Shown here piece by piece: positions 9,858 through 18,482 of a stretch of 48,878 nt of DNA (its first letter is position 1; each line of letters opens with the position of its first letter). The translations under genes and the position numbers were made by a program. The DNA is from an uncultured Clostridia bacterium (GTDB lineage: Bacteria > Bacillota > Clostridia > TANB77 > CAG-508). The notes beneath the pieces were generated by a model. That model was not told where the DNA came from, ran no database searches, and worked only from the letters and a program-made list of their open reading frames with translations. Location: assembly GCA_947628815.1 (NCBI GenBank), contig CANRBJ010000012.1, positions 1 to 48,878 of the forward strand, written 5' to 3'.

Positions 9858-10535
9858 CTATTTACAATTATTACATAAGCTGTCGTTTACATTATAATTG
9901 TTTACACTATTAAATTCTTTTAAACAACAGCTTTTTTCATTGTTTAAGTTATTATTATTCATATAAAATTTCTTTTGTGCTAGTTTATCTTGTACTCCAC
10001 GCAAAGCTTCGCCAAATCTTTGGAAGTGTACTACTTCTCTTTGTCTTAAGAAACGAAGTGGTTCTATTACATCTGGGTCATCTTTGCATAAATCAATTAG
10101 TTTTTCATACGTTGCTCTTGCTTTTTGTTCTGCTGCTAAGTCTTCTTGTAAATTTGCAATTGGATCACCTTTACATGCTATATATGCTGCTGTAAATGGT
10201 ACTCCTGCTGCTGATGAAGGATATACATCTACCCCATGGTCGGTATAATATGCTCCTAATCCTGCTCTTTCTATTTCTTCTGGTGATACATCTTTTGTTA
10301 ATTGATGCACAATTGTTCCTACCATTTCTAAGTGAGCTAGTTCTTCTGTTCCTATATCATTTAATATAGCTTTTGCTTTTTCATCTGGCATACCAAATTT
10401 TTGTGATAAATACCTTAAAGAAGCTGCAAGTTCTCCATCTGGTCCACCGTATTGTGATATGATAAATTTAGCAAGTCTTGGGTTTGATTGTTTTATTTTA
10501 ATTGGATATTCTAATACTTTATTATAAGTCCACAT
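9858..10535 (-). CDS. cotJC: Spore coat protein CotJC (manganese catalase-like)
   Basis: Ferritin-like di-manganese catalase family protein of the spore coat. The family start MWTYNKVLEYP is at 10535, where ATG overlaps the cotJB stop (TAATG) behind a GGGGGAA ribosome site; a longer upstream reading is rejected. Metal-ligand motifs are visible in DIGTEELAHLEMVG and in AAEQKARATYEKL with REVVHFQRFGEAL. At 225 residues it exceeds the usual length by about 30: after the catalase fold it carries an Asn-rich tail with a CC pair and two further cysteines (CNNC). It is the last gene of cotJABC, and sporulation-specific expression is expected from the family. Confidence 0.93.
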   Translation of the reverse strand: MWTYNKVLEYPIKIKQSNPRLAKFIISQYGGPDGELAASLRYLSQKFGMPDEKAKAILNDIGTEELAHLEMVGTIVHQLTKDVSPEEIERAGLGAYYTDHGVDVYPSSAAGVPFTAAYIACKGDPIANLQEDLAAEQKARATYEKLIDLCKDDPDVIEPLRFLRQREVVHFQRFGEALRGVQDKLAQKKFYMNNNNLNNEKSCCLKEFNSVNNYNVNDSLCNNCK

Positions 10536-10864
10536 TAATAATTCCCCCTTTCCCATGGCCATGGTTCTTCTAGCCATCTCCATTTTTTACAAGGGTAATA
10601 AATGGAAAGTGGTCCAAACATTTTTTGATATTTATCTTCTAATTCTTTTAATTTTTTGCAATATTCCCTATGCAAGCAAAGTGCTTTTTCATCATCTGGA
10701 TGAGTGTCTAAATATAGTCCAAGTTCTATTATTGAAAACTTATATGATTTTATTTTTGTAATCATTTCTTCTCTCATTTCGTTCTTGCATGCACAACTCA
10801 TATTTTCTTCATCGTTATTGCAACCACATCCACAATTTCTGTTTTCTACATCATTTTCTGACAT
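10535..10864 (-). CDS. cotJB: Spore coat protein CotJB
   Basis: The C-terminal about 75 residues are typical CotJB (YKFSIIELGLYLDTHPDDE...YPCKKWRWLEEPWPWE). A GGGGAGGGGTG ribosome site supports the start at 10864, which overlaps cotJA by 19 bases. The first 30 or so residues are an added cysteine-rich segment (NCGCGC..., SCAC) not present in ordinary CotJB. Translational coupling to cotJA and cotJC is likely from the overlaps. Confidence 0.9.
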   Translation of the reverse strand: MSENDVENRNCGCGCNNDEENMSCACKNEMREEMITKIKSYKFSIIELGLYLDTHPDDEKALCLHREYCKKLKELEDKYQKMFGPLSIYYPCKKWRWLEEPWPWERGNY

Positions 10865-11220
10865 TTGTTACACCCCTCCCCAATTTCATTTGTTTTTCTA
10901 ATATATTCAATCTCTTCAATTGATTGACAAGGTACATATGGGCTTACTAATTCTGGAAAGATTGTTCCCATTTTTAATCCGATGCATGGTTTAAATGTTT
11001 TATCCATTGTTTGCCATGGAACATAACTTTGTGCAAGCATTGGATTTTCTGGAAATACAGATTCTTCTTCATCAAATCCACATCCACAATCACAATTGTC
11101 GTTATCATTACAACATTCAGAAGTTGATGCGACGTTGTTACATTTTTTCTCCATAAGATCATCTGAATAGTTTGAATAATTACTTAAGCAACACTTATGA
11201 CAGTTACATCTTCTACGCAT
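10846..11220 (-). CDS. cotJA: Spore coat-associated protein CotJA
   Basis: The central and C-terminal part (PMLAQSYVPWQ, GLKMGTIFPELVSPYVPCQS) is CotJA. At 124 residues it is longer than usual because of a cysteine-rich N-terminus (CNCHKCC, then CC and CDCGCG) of about 50 residues, plus a GCNKCQKMM end. It is the first gene of the operon, with GGAGG just upstream of the ATG. I could not find a convincing sigma-E promoter upstream, although the family is known to be mother-cell expressed. Confidence 0.88.
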   Translation of the reverse strand: MRRRCNCHKCCLSNYSNYSDDLMEKKCNNVASTSECCNDNDNCDCGCGFDEEESVFPENPMLAQSYVPWQTMDKTFKPCIGLKMGTIFPELVSPYVPCQSIEEIEYIRKTNEIGEGCNKCQKMM

Positions 11221-11260
11221 TATAATTCCTCCTTTTTTAGTGTATACTACATCTTATGAC

Positions 11261-11302
11261 AAAAAAAGATAAAAGGTTACATTATCACCTTTTATCTTTT
11301 TT
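11261..11302. terminator. Bidirectional terminator after the DUF4143 ATPase
   Basis: Long arms (AAAAAAAGATAAAAGGT/ACCTTTTATCTTTTTTT) with a 9-base loop; T-runs on both strands. It overlaps the last codons of the ATPase gene. Confidence 0.8.
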
Positions 11303-12479
11303 CTAATAACCAATCTAATACATTCTTTTTTCTGATTCCATTATAAGAGGTTTCAGGGTCTAAATCCATTGTTAGTAAGTATTTAGGATAGTGGTCTTTT
11401 ATAATATCTAATGTTCTTATATCTCGTGTTTCTTCATTTCTTACTGTTTCTGCTACTTGATAATACTCAATACCTTTACTGTTTATTGCTACGAAATCTA
11501 TTTCATATTCATCTACTTTTCCAATATATACATCATATCCTCTTCTTAAAAGTTCTAAATAGACAATATTTTCAAGTATATGCCCTCTTCCATCTTCTTT
11601 TCTACCTAATAAAAAATATCTTAATCCTAAATCAGAAACATAATACTTATCTCCTGTTTTTAAATATTGTTTTCCTTTTATATCATATCTAGTAGCTTTA
11701 TAAAATATGAAAGATTCTGTTAATGCTGTTAAATAGCTTTCAACTGTATGTACACTAATTTTTCTTCCACTTGATGTCATTGTATCAGCTATTTTATTTG
11801 TAGAATATAAATTTCCAATATTATCTAACATAAAATTTATTATACTTTGTAACATTTGCATATCTTGAAATTTTTTTCTTGCCATAATATCTTTTAAAAT
11901 TATAGAATCATATATTCCTTTTATATACATATCTATATCGTCCATACTATCTAATTTTAATGTGTATGGAAATGAACCTGTAGAAATATACTTTTGGTAT
12001 AGCCTATCTATATTTTCATTTGGCAGTGCTAAGCTATATTCCTTAAATGATAAAGGTAGCATTTTTATTTCTATATATCTACCTAATAATAATGTTGCAA
12101 GTTCTCCAGAAAGTAAGTATGCATTTGAGCCGGTTATATAAATATCTGCATTTTTTTGAATATATAATCCATCTACTGCTTTTTGAAATTCCGGAACATT
12201 TTGCACTTCATCTATAAATATATAATTCATTTTTTTTGAATTCATTTTTTCTTTAATATAGTTATAAAGTTTTAAATAGCCATCTATTTCATAATATATT
12301 GGATCTTCTAAATTAAGTCTTATTATTTGTTCTTTCTCAACTCCGTTTTTTAATAAATATTCTATATATATATCAAATAACGTTGATTTTCCACATCTTC
12401 TTATTCCTGTTACTACTTTTATTAATTCTTTATCTTTAAATCTTATTAATTTATCTAAATATTCTTCTCTATTTATCAT
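11292..12479 (-). CDS. AAA_14 / DUF4143 ATPase
   Basis: A 395-residue member of the AAA-14 plus DUF4143 family. The Walker A motif is GIRRCGKST near residue 30, Walker B is IFIDEVQ near 90, and the sensor is ITGSNAYLLSGELATLL. The C-terminal DUF4143 part has a nuclease-like YEIDFVA...YYQVAE pattern. These proteins are widespread, often mobile or host-associated, and their substrate is not established. The start is ATG at 12479 behind AGGTGG; a GTG three codons earlier lies within the ribosome site. A single-gene unit between cotJ and spoIIP. Confidence 0.85.
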   Translation of the reverse strand: MINREEYLDKLIRFKDKELIKVVTGIRRCGKSTLFDIYIEYLLKNGVEKEQIIRLNLEDPIYYEIDGYLKLYNYIKEKMNSKKMNYIFIDEVQNVPEFQKAVDGLYIQKNADIYITGSNAYLLSGELATLLLGRYIEIKMLPLSFKEYSLALPNENIDRLYQKYISTGSFPYTLKLDSMDDIDMYIKGIYDSIILKDIMARKKFQDMQMLQSIINFMLDNIGNLYSTNKIADTMTSSGRKISVHTVESYLTALTESFIFYKATRYDIKGKQYLKTGDKYYVSDLGLRYFLLGRKEDGRGHILENIVYLELLRRGYDVYIGKVDEYEIDFVAINSKGIEYYQVAETVRNEETRDIRTLDIIKDHYPKYLLTMDLDPETSYNGIRKKNVLDWLLEKR

Positions 12480-12587
12480 TTTTACCACCTAACATAAGTA
12501 TATAGTGTAAATGATATTTTGTCAAGTTTTTGAAGTGTTAATGCAAAAACTTTACATTTTTCTGTCTTTTTTGCATATATTTTTCAT

Positions 12588-13698
12588 TTATTTCATTACT
12601 TCACTAATAACTTTCGATAGATATTTCATACTTACCAAACATTGTTCCATTGTATTTCCTGTTGCTCCCACTTCTATAATGTTTGCAGCTTTTCCTAAAT
12701 GCTGATTATATCTTGAATTACGCACAATAATTGGTCTAAACAATCCTGGATATAATTCATTTGCTTTTTCTTGTACTTTTATTGCAAATTTTAAATTATC
12801 TAGCCATCCTAAATGCTGCAATCCTCCTCCATCACTTCCAATTACAAACATAAGCTGTGCTGCAACTTCATCTCCTATCTTTACGCTTGGAGCATAGTTT
12901 GCATTGCTTCCGTACTGCATCTCTATGTAAATCTATTATCATTTGCGCTGAAGTTTGGGTATTTAATAAATTTTGTACTGTTAAAAGAGATCTATTATAT
13001 GAGCCACTATATGCTGGATAATCGTGATAAGTTTGATCATGTATTACATTATAACCATATTCTTTTAAATAATTTTCTAACTCAGTTCCAACTCTTGCAA
13101 CTGTATAATTCAAATCTGTTGTTCTGTAGCTTCCTGTCATCTCATAGTTAAATTGTTCTGTTGGTGTATAACTTTCACAAGTATGTGTGTGAAATATAAC
13201 TATATCTTTATTGTTTTCTAAAGAAACATTTGGTATAAGCATATCACTTGTTATTTCTTTAGATGATTCATTTTTTATTTTTACTGTTCCATATTCTAAG
13301 TTATATTTTGGTGTTATATTATTTTCTTGAATTTCTTGTGTTGATACATCTGTTTTTGCTAATTCTTGCTCTTTATTTAATTCATCTTGTGCTACTTCTA
13401 TATATTCGTCCTCTTCTTTTTCAATAATTAATTTATTCATCATTGGTAATTCTACACTTAACATTCTTCTTAGGTTTGATCCTCTATTTTGTATTTCTAT
13501 TGTTCTATCTTTTTGTTTTATCTCTGGTAAAGTTTCTTCTAAACAACTTGTTAAATCAACATTTGCAATTTGTGTTGTTATTGATGTTTTTTTGTTTTGA
13601 TAAAAGAATCTAGTAAAACTAATTCCAACCACAAGGATTGTTATTACTACTAGATATTTTATTACACTTCTTAAATTAATAACTGTTACATTTATCAT
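12588..13698 (-). CDS. spoIIP: Stage II sporulation protein P (SpoIIP), CGG-recoded
   Basis: Peptidoglycan amidase and endopeptidase of the engulfment (DMP) complex, anchored in the forespore septal membrane. The N-terminal membrane segment is at about residues 12-30; the amidase domain shows FHTHTCESY, then IDLHRDAVG and SDGGGLQH. In the standard frame the protein ends soon after HRDAV. An in-frame CGG (C at 12912) follows codon 262; removing the C restores HRDAV-G-SNANYAP and the rest of the domain, giving 369 residues in total. The catalytic HRD motif directly precedes the site, and most residues after it are needed for the fold. A good GGAG ribosome site precedes the start. Confidence 0.9.
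12909..12912 (-). other. CGGA +1 recoding site (SpoIIP, Gly263)
   Basis: Context GCA GTA C GGA AGC. The zero frame gives VRKQCKLC and stops within 14 codons; the +1 frame gives the family motif HRDAVGSN. Confidence 0.9.
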
Positions 13699-13775
13699 AT
13701 TTTTCTCCTTTGTCCGCTTTATATACTTTAATTATATTCATACAAATTTGAAAATATGATAAATGCCACATAACC

Positions 13776-14423
13776 CTAAAAATCTCTTTGTTTTAATTCC
13801 AAATAAATTGGTTTTTCTTCTTTTATCATAGTTGATTTACCATGACCTGGATATACTATTGTATCTTCTGGTAATGTTAATAATTTATTAGTTATAGAAT
13901 CCATTATATCAACTATACTTCCTGTTGGTAAATCTGTTCTTCCCCAAGTTCCTCTAAATAATGTATCCCCACTAAATAGCATCTGTTCTTTTTCGCAATA
14001 TAATGATGTACTTCCATTTGTATGACCTGGAGTAAGAATTACTTTAAATTCTAAATTTCCTAAATGAATAGTATCTTCATCATCAATTCTAGAATCCGCT
14101 TCTAATTCAATATCTGGCATACCAATATAGTAATTAAGAGTAACAGCAGGATTATTTATATTTTCGCTTTCAGTTCTATGAATTAGAATTTTACCACCAT
14201 ATTTGTTTTTTAACTCCATTACTGCTCCTGTATGATCTCCATGACAATGCGTTAAATAAATATATTTTAATTTTGACTGCAAAATTTCTAACATTTCTTC
14301 AATTTTTTCTACTTCGCTTGCAGGATCTATTACCATTGTTTCTTTTGTTTCTTCATCTACAATGATATAACAATTTGTTGGCTCTCCAAGTGTCGTATTT
14401 AATTTCAATCTTTTTAATATCAT
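13776..14423 (-). CDS. Metallo-beta-lactamase-fold hydrolase (glyoxalase II-like)
   Basis: A 215-residue enzyme with a complete di-metal site: THCHGDHTGA, GHTNGS, SGDTLFRGTWGRTD and the final PGHG. This is the small GloB-like family common in Firmicutes; the likely activity is hydrolysis of thioesters such as S-lactoyl-glutathione analogues, but the substrate is not shown by sequence. The start is at 14423, with GAAGG 8 bases upstream; an upstream GTG is less likely. It follows rel by 14 bases, in one operon with recJ and rel. Confidence 0.85.
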   Translation of the reverse strand: MILKRLKLNTTLGEPTNCYIIVDEETKETMVIDPASEVEKIEEMLEILQSKLKYIYLTHCHGDHTGAVMELKNKYGGKILIHRTESENINNPAVTLNYYIGMPDIELEADSRIDDEDTIHLGNLEFKVILTPGHTNGSTSLYCEKEQMLFSGDTLFRGTWGRTDLPTGSIVDIMDSITNKLLTLPEDTIVYPGHGKSTMIKEEKPIYLELKQRDF

Positions 14424-14437
14424 AATAAACACCTTCG

Positions 14438-16636
14438 TTATTTCTTTCTTTTTACTTCAAATACACTATCTACTTTTCTAATTGCTTTTAATGTTTTATT
14501 TAACTCTTCCAAATCTTCTACTTCAATTGTAATTTCTGTTACAATAACTCTTTCTTTATTTGCTTTACTATTAACTGCTATTAACTTTGTTTTAGAATCA
14601 TATACTGCTTTAATAATATCTGCTAATAATCCTGTTCTGTCATTCGAATATGCTTCAATATCTACATTATAGCTAGATGCTTTTTCTTTATACCATTCAA
14701 CATCAATTATTCTATCTTCATCTTGCAATAAATCTTTTACATTAGCACAATCTGTTGTATGAATAGATACCCCTCTTCCTTTTGTAATATATCCTATTAT
14801 GTTATCTCCTGGAACTGGATTACAACATTTAGATAATTTTACTAAACAGTTATCAATTCCCTTCACTATAATACCACTTTTTGGTATATTAATTCTTGTC
14901 CTTTTTTGAGTTGAAAGTTCTTCAATTTTTTGTTCTATTTCATCACTTTTATTTACTTTCTTGTATTCCTCTAAAATTTTAGCAATAATTTTTCCTGAAG
15001 TTATTGCACCAAATCCTACTGCTGCATACATATCGTCTAAACTATTATATTTATATCTATCAAGGGCAGCTTGTACATATTCTTGTTTATGAAGTTCAGA
15101 TGATGTCATTCCAATTCTTTTAATTTCTTTTTCTATTAATTCTTTACCCTTAACAATATTCTCTTCTCTTTGTTCTTTTTTAAACCAACTTTGAATTTTA
15201 TTTCTTGCAGATGTACTTTTAATAAATTTTAACCAATCTCTACTTGGTCCTTTTGCATTATCAGATGTAATTATTTCTACAATATCACCATTTTTAAGTT
15301 TTGTAATAATTGGCATCATTTTTGAATTTATCTTACATCCTGTCATTCTGTGTCCCACTTGAGCATGAATACTATATGCAAAATCAATTGGCGTTGCACC
15401 TCTTGGTAATACCTTTATATCTCCTTTAGGAGTAAATACATAAACTTCATCTTCAAATAACTCTGTTTTTAGAGTATTTAAAAACTCCTCTGGGTCTTGC
15501 ATATCCTTTTGCCATTCTAGTGTTTCACGAAGCCATGCTAGTTTATCTTCTTCTACTTTTACATTGGTTTTCTTTCCCTTAGCAAAGTTTGCCTCTTTAT
15601 ATGCCCAATGAGCTGCAATACCATATTCTGCTATTCTATGCATATCCCATGTTCTAATTTGTACTTCAAAAGGAGTTCCTTTTTCACCAATTAACGTAGT
15701 GTGTAGTGATTGGTACATATTGGGTTTTGGAACTGCTATATAATCTTTAAATCTACCTGGCATTGGATTATATAAGTCGTGTACAACACCAAGAGCTGCA
15801 TAGCAATCTTTTACAGAATTAACAATAATGCGTAAAGCAAATAAATCATAAATTTGATCTAATGTACAATTATCTCTTTTCATTTTTCTATAAATACTGT
15901 ATAAATGCTTTGCACGACCTGTTATTTCTGCTTCAATATGTTGTGTCTTTAATTCTTTTTTTATTTGTTCTAATATTCTTTCAATAAAAGCAAGTCTTTC
16001 TTCTCTTTTTCTATCTAAACCTTCTACAATTTCACGGTATTCTTCTGGATATAAATATTTAAAAGATAAATCCTCTAACTCCCATTTTAGAGAATACATA
16101 CCCAAACGATTTGCAAGTGGAGCGTACAAATCCATAGTTTCTTGTGCATTTGCAATTTGTCTATCACGAGTTAGGTATTTTAGAGTTCTCATATTATGTA
16201 GCCTGTCAGCAAGTTTTATTAGTATAACACGAATATCCTTTCCCATTGCTAAAAACATTTTTCTATAATCTTCTACTTGTTGTTCTTTTAATGTTGTATA
16301 GTTTAATTTTCCAAGTTTTGTTACACCATCTACCATTTCAGCAATTTCTTCACTGAATTCTTTTACTAAATCATCATAAGTAACATCAGTATCTTCTATT
16401 ACATCATGTAAAATAGCAGCACATATAGTAGCATCATCTAATTGCATGCAAGCAAGTGTGTAGGCTACTTGTAATGGATGTATAATATATGGCTCACCAG
16501 ATTTTCTTTTTTGATCCCCATGGTTTGAAACAGCATAGTTATATGCCTTTGTAATTATTTTTGTATTAGTACGCCAGTTATTTTTTTTCATTTTAGATAT
16601 AATATCATTTATTGTAGCCTGTGGCTCTTCTTGCAT
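14438..16636 (-). CDS. relA: Bifunctional (p)ppGpp synthetase/hydrolase (Rel)
   Basis: Makes and degrades the stringent-response alarmone. The 732 residues show the long RSH layout: an N-terminal HD hydrolase with ILHDVIEDTD and KLADRLHNMRTL, a synthetase domain with RIIVNSVKDCYAALGVVH and PKPNMYQSLHTTL, TGS (VYVFTPKGDIKVLPRGATPIDFAY split over about residues 395-430), a zinc-finger-like CCNPVPGD region, and a C-terminal ACT domain. The hydrolase motifs look intact, so it should be bifunctional. It sits between recJ and the MBL hydrolase with 14-base gaps. Confidence 0.96.
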   Translation of the reverse strand: MQEEPQATINDIISKMKKNNWRTNTKIITKAYNYAVSNHGDQKRKSGEPYIIHPLQVAYTLACMQLDDATICAAILHDVIEDTDVTYDDLVKEFSEEIAEMVDGVTKLGKLNYTTLKEQQVEDYRKMFLAMGKDIRVILIKLADRLHNMRTLKYLTRDRQIANAQETMDLYAPLANRLGMYSLKWELEDLSFKYLYPEEYREIVEGLDRKREERLAFIERILEQIKKELKTQHIEAEITGRAKHLYSIYRKMKRDNCTLDQIYDLFALRIIVNSVKDCYAALGVVHDLYNPMPGRFKDYIAVPKPNMYQSLHTTLIGEKGTPFEVQIRTWDMHRIAEYGIAAHWAYKEANFAKGKKTNVKVEEDKLAWLRETLEWQKDMQDPEEFLNTLKTELFEDEVYVFTPKGDIKVLPRGATPIDFAYSIHAQVGHRMTGCKINSKMMPIITKLKNGDIVEIITSDNAKGPSRDWLKFIKSTSARNKIQSWFKKEQREENIVKGKELIEKEIKRIGMTSSELHKQEYVQAALDRYKYNSLDDMYAAVGFGAITSGKIIAKILEEYKKVNKSDEIEQKIEELSTQKRTRINIPKSGIIVKGIDNCLVKLSKCCNPVPGDNIIGYITKGRGVSIHTTDCANVKDLLQDEDRIIDVEWYKEKASSYNVDIEAYSNDRTGLLADIIKAVYDSKTKLIAVNSKANKERVIVTEITIEVEDLEELNKTLKAIRKVDSVFEVKRKK

Positions 16637-16650
16637 ATTTATCCCTTCCT

Positions 16651-18339
16651 TTATATTGATTTCATAATATCCTTTAAATTCATTTGCACAGTTTCTTTAC
16701 CATTAAAATTATTTATTTCTAGCACTCCAACTATATCTACTTTATCACCTATTTTATAGTCTTCCACTAAACTGCCCATATTGAACCCTATTGCATCTAT
16801 TATAATATTATCATCTCGTAGTGTCAATTTTAAATGCTTTCCGTCTGTTAAAGCTCTAATTGAATGTATCCTTAAATCTTTGTATGCAAATAGCGGCATT
16901 TTATTTCCTTCTCCGAATGGCTCTAATTTTTGTAACTCTTTTACTGTTTCTGCTTTTATATCTTCTAAAGATAAAGTTCCATCTATATATATAACTCGTG
17001 ATATTTCATCTATATGACTATTTTTTGCTATTTGTTCAAATTTTTCTTTAAATTTTTCAAAATTTTCTTCTTTTAAGCTAAGCCCTACTGCCATTTCATG
17101 TCCACCATATTTTTCTAAGTACTCGCTACATTTGCATAAAGCATCATGCAAATCAAATCCTGGTATACTTCTACCAGAACCTTTTGCAATACCGTCTTCA
17201 AATGAAACAAGTATACTTGGTTTAAAATAGTTCTCTGTAATTTTAGAAGATACAATTCCAATAACTCCATGGTGCCACCCTTTACTTCCTAATACAATGG
17301 TTGAATTTTTATCTTCGCTATTTTTTTCAATTAATTCTAATGCTTCATTTACAATATCTTTTTCAGTTTCTTGCCTTGTTTTATTATATTCATTTAACTT
17401 TCTTGTTAATTCTTTTACTTCATTTATATCATCAGATAGAAAAATGTCTAATGCTTCTGTTTCATGCCCCATTCTACCACAAGCATTAATTCTTGGTGCA
17501 ATTCCAAAAGATATAGTATTAGAATCCACTTTACTATATCCTGTTGCTTCTAATAAATATTTTAGACCAAGATTTTTTGTCACATTCACAAGTTTTAAGC
17601 CTAGTTTTGTAATAACTCTATTTTCGTCCATTAGTGGAACAATATCAGATATAGTTCCAACACATACTAAATCTAGATATTTTAAATATTCTTTTTCATC
17701 TAATCCTAGTTTCATTCCAATTGCTTGAATAAACTTAAATACCACACCAACTCCTGCTAATTGATTAAATGGATATTTATTATCTTTTCTTTTAGCATCG
17801 ATAACTGCTACTGCTTTTGGTAATTCTTCTAATGGTTCGTGATGATCTGTTATTATTGTTCGAATACCCAAAGAATTTGCAAATTCTACCTCCTCTATTC
17901 CTGAAATTCCACAATCAACTGTAATCATTAACTTATATCCGCTTTTTGCAATTTCTTCAATTGCTTCTTTATTTAAACCATACCCCTCTTCTAATCTATT
18001 TGGTATATGATGATCAACATTTATTCCTCTTTCTTCTAAAAATTTCTGTAAAACTGAAACACTAGTTATTCCATCAACATCATAATCTCCATAAATTATA
18101 ATTTTTTCTTTTTTTGTAATTGCTTCTATAATAGTATCAACTGCAATTTCCATATCTGGTAATAAAAATGGATTATGGAAATCTGCTCGTGTAGGCTCCA
18201 AAAACTTACGTATTGTCTCTTCTTCAACAATTCCTCTATTAACTAAAATAGTTGCAAGTAATTTATCTATATTATATTTTTTACATATTTTATTAACTAT
18301 TTTTTCATCACAACTATAATATTCCCATTTTTTATTCAT
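16651..18339 (-). CDS. recJ: Single-strand DNA exonuclease RecJ
   Basis: 5'-3' single-strand exonuclease used in recombination and mismatch or base-excision repair. It has the DHH phosphoesterase motifs (IYGDYDVDGITS, VDCGISG, ITDHHEP), a central GIAPRINACGRMG, the DHHA1 motif KYGGHEMAVGLS, and a C-terminal OB-like region. At 562 residues it is the short RecJ form of many Firmicutes. It is the first gene of the recJ-rel-MBL run. All four CGG trinucleotides I found in it are out of frame. Confidence 0.95.
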   Translation of the reverse strand: MNKKWEYYSCDEKIVNKICKKYNIDKLLATILVNRGIVEEETIRKFLEPTRADFHNPFLLPDMEIAVDTIIEAITKKEKIIIYGDYDVDGITSVSVLQKFLEERGINVDHHIPNRLEEGYGLNKEAIEEIAKSGYKLMITVDCGISGIEEVEFANSLGIRTIITDHHEPLEELPKAVAVIDAKRKDNKYPFNQLAGVGVVFKFIQAIGMKLGLDEKEYLKYLDLVCVGTISDIVPLMDENRVITKLGLKLVNVTKNLGLKYLLEATGYSKVDSNTISFGIAPRINACGRMGHETEALDIFLSDDINEVKELTRKLNEYNKTRQETEKDIVNEALELIEKNSEDKNSTIVLGSKGWHHGVIGIVSSKITENYFKPSILVSFEDGIAKGSGRSIPGFDLHDALCKCSEYLEKYGGHEMAVGLSLKEENFEKFKEKFEQIAKNSHIDEISRVIYIDGTLSLEDIKAETVKELQKLEPFGEGNKMPLFAYKDLRIHSIRALTDGKHLKLTLRDDNIIIDAIGFNMGSLVEDYKIGDKVDIVGVLEINNFNGKETVQMNLKDIMKSI

Positions 18340-18423
18340 ATCAAATTTCTCCTAATATACATTTTGTATTATTGTATACTATTTTTTCATATTTTTAAAG
18401 AGATTTAATAGATTTTTTAATAA

Positions 18424-18472
18424 TAAAAAAATGTATACTAAAACTAGTAATATTAACTATTTTAGTATACAT
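18424..18472 (-). terminator. Rho-independent terminator of the rlmN-prpC-prkC operon
   Basis: Arms ATGTATACTAAAA/TTTTAGTATACAT with a 16-base loop, followed on the minus strand by a T7 run. Confidence 0.85.
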
Positions 18473-18482
18473 CATAAATTAT

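Noticed and set aside
11220-11260. Sigma-E promoter before cotJA
   Set aside because: A TATACACT-like -10 is present but no -35 at acceptable spacing, so I did not annotate it.
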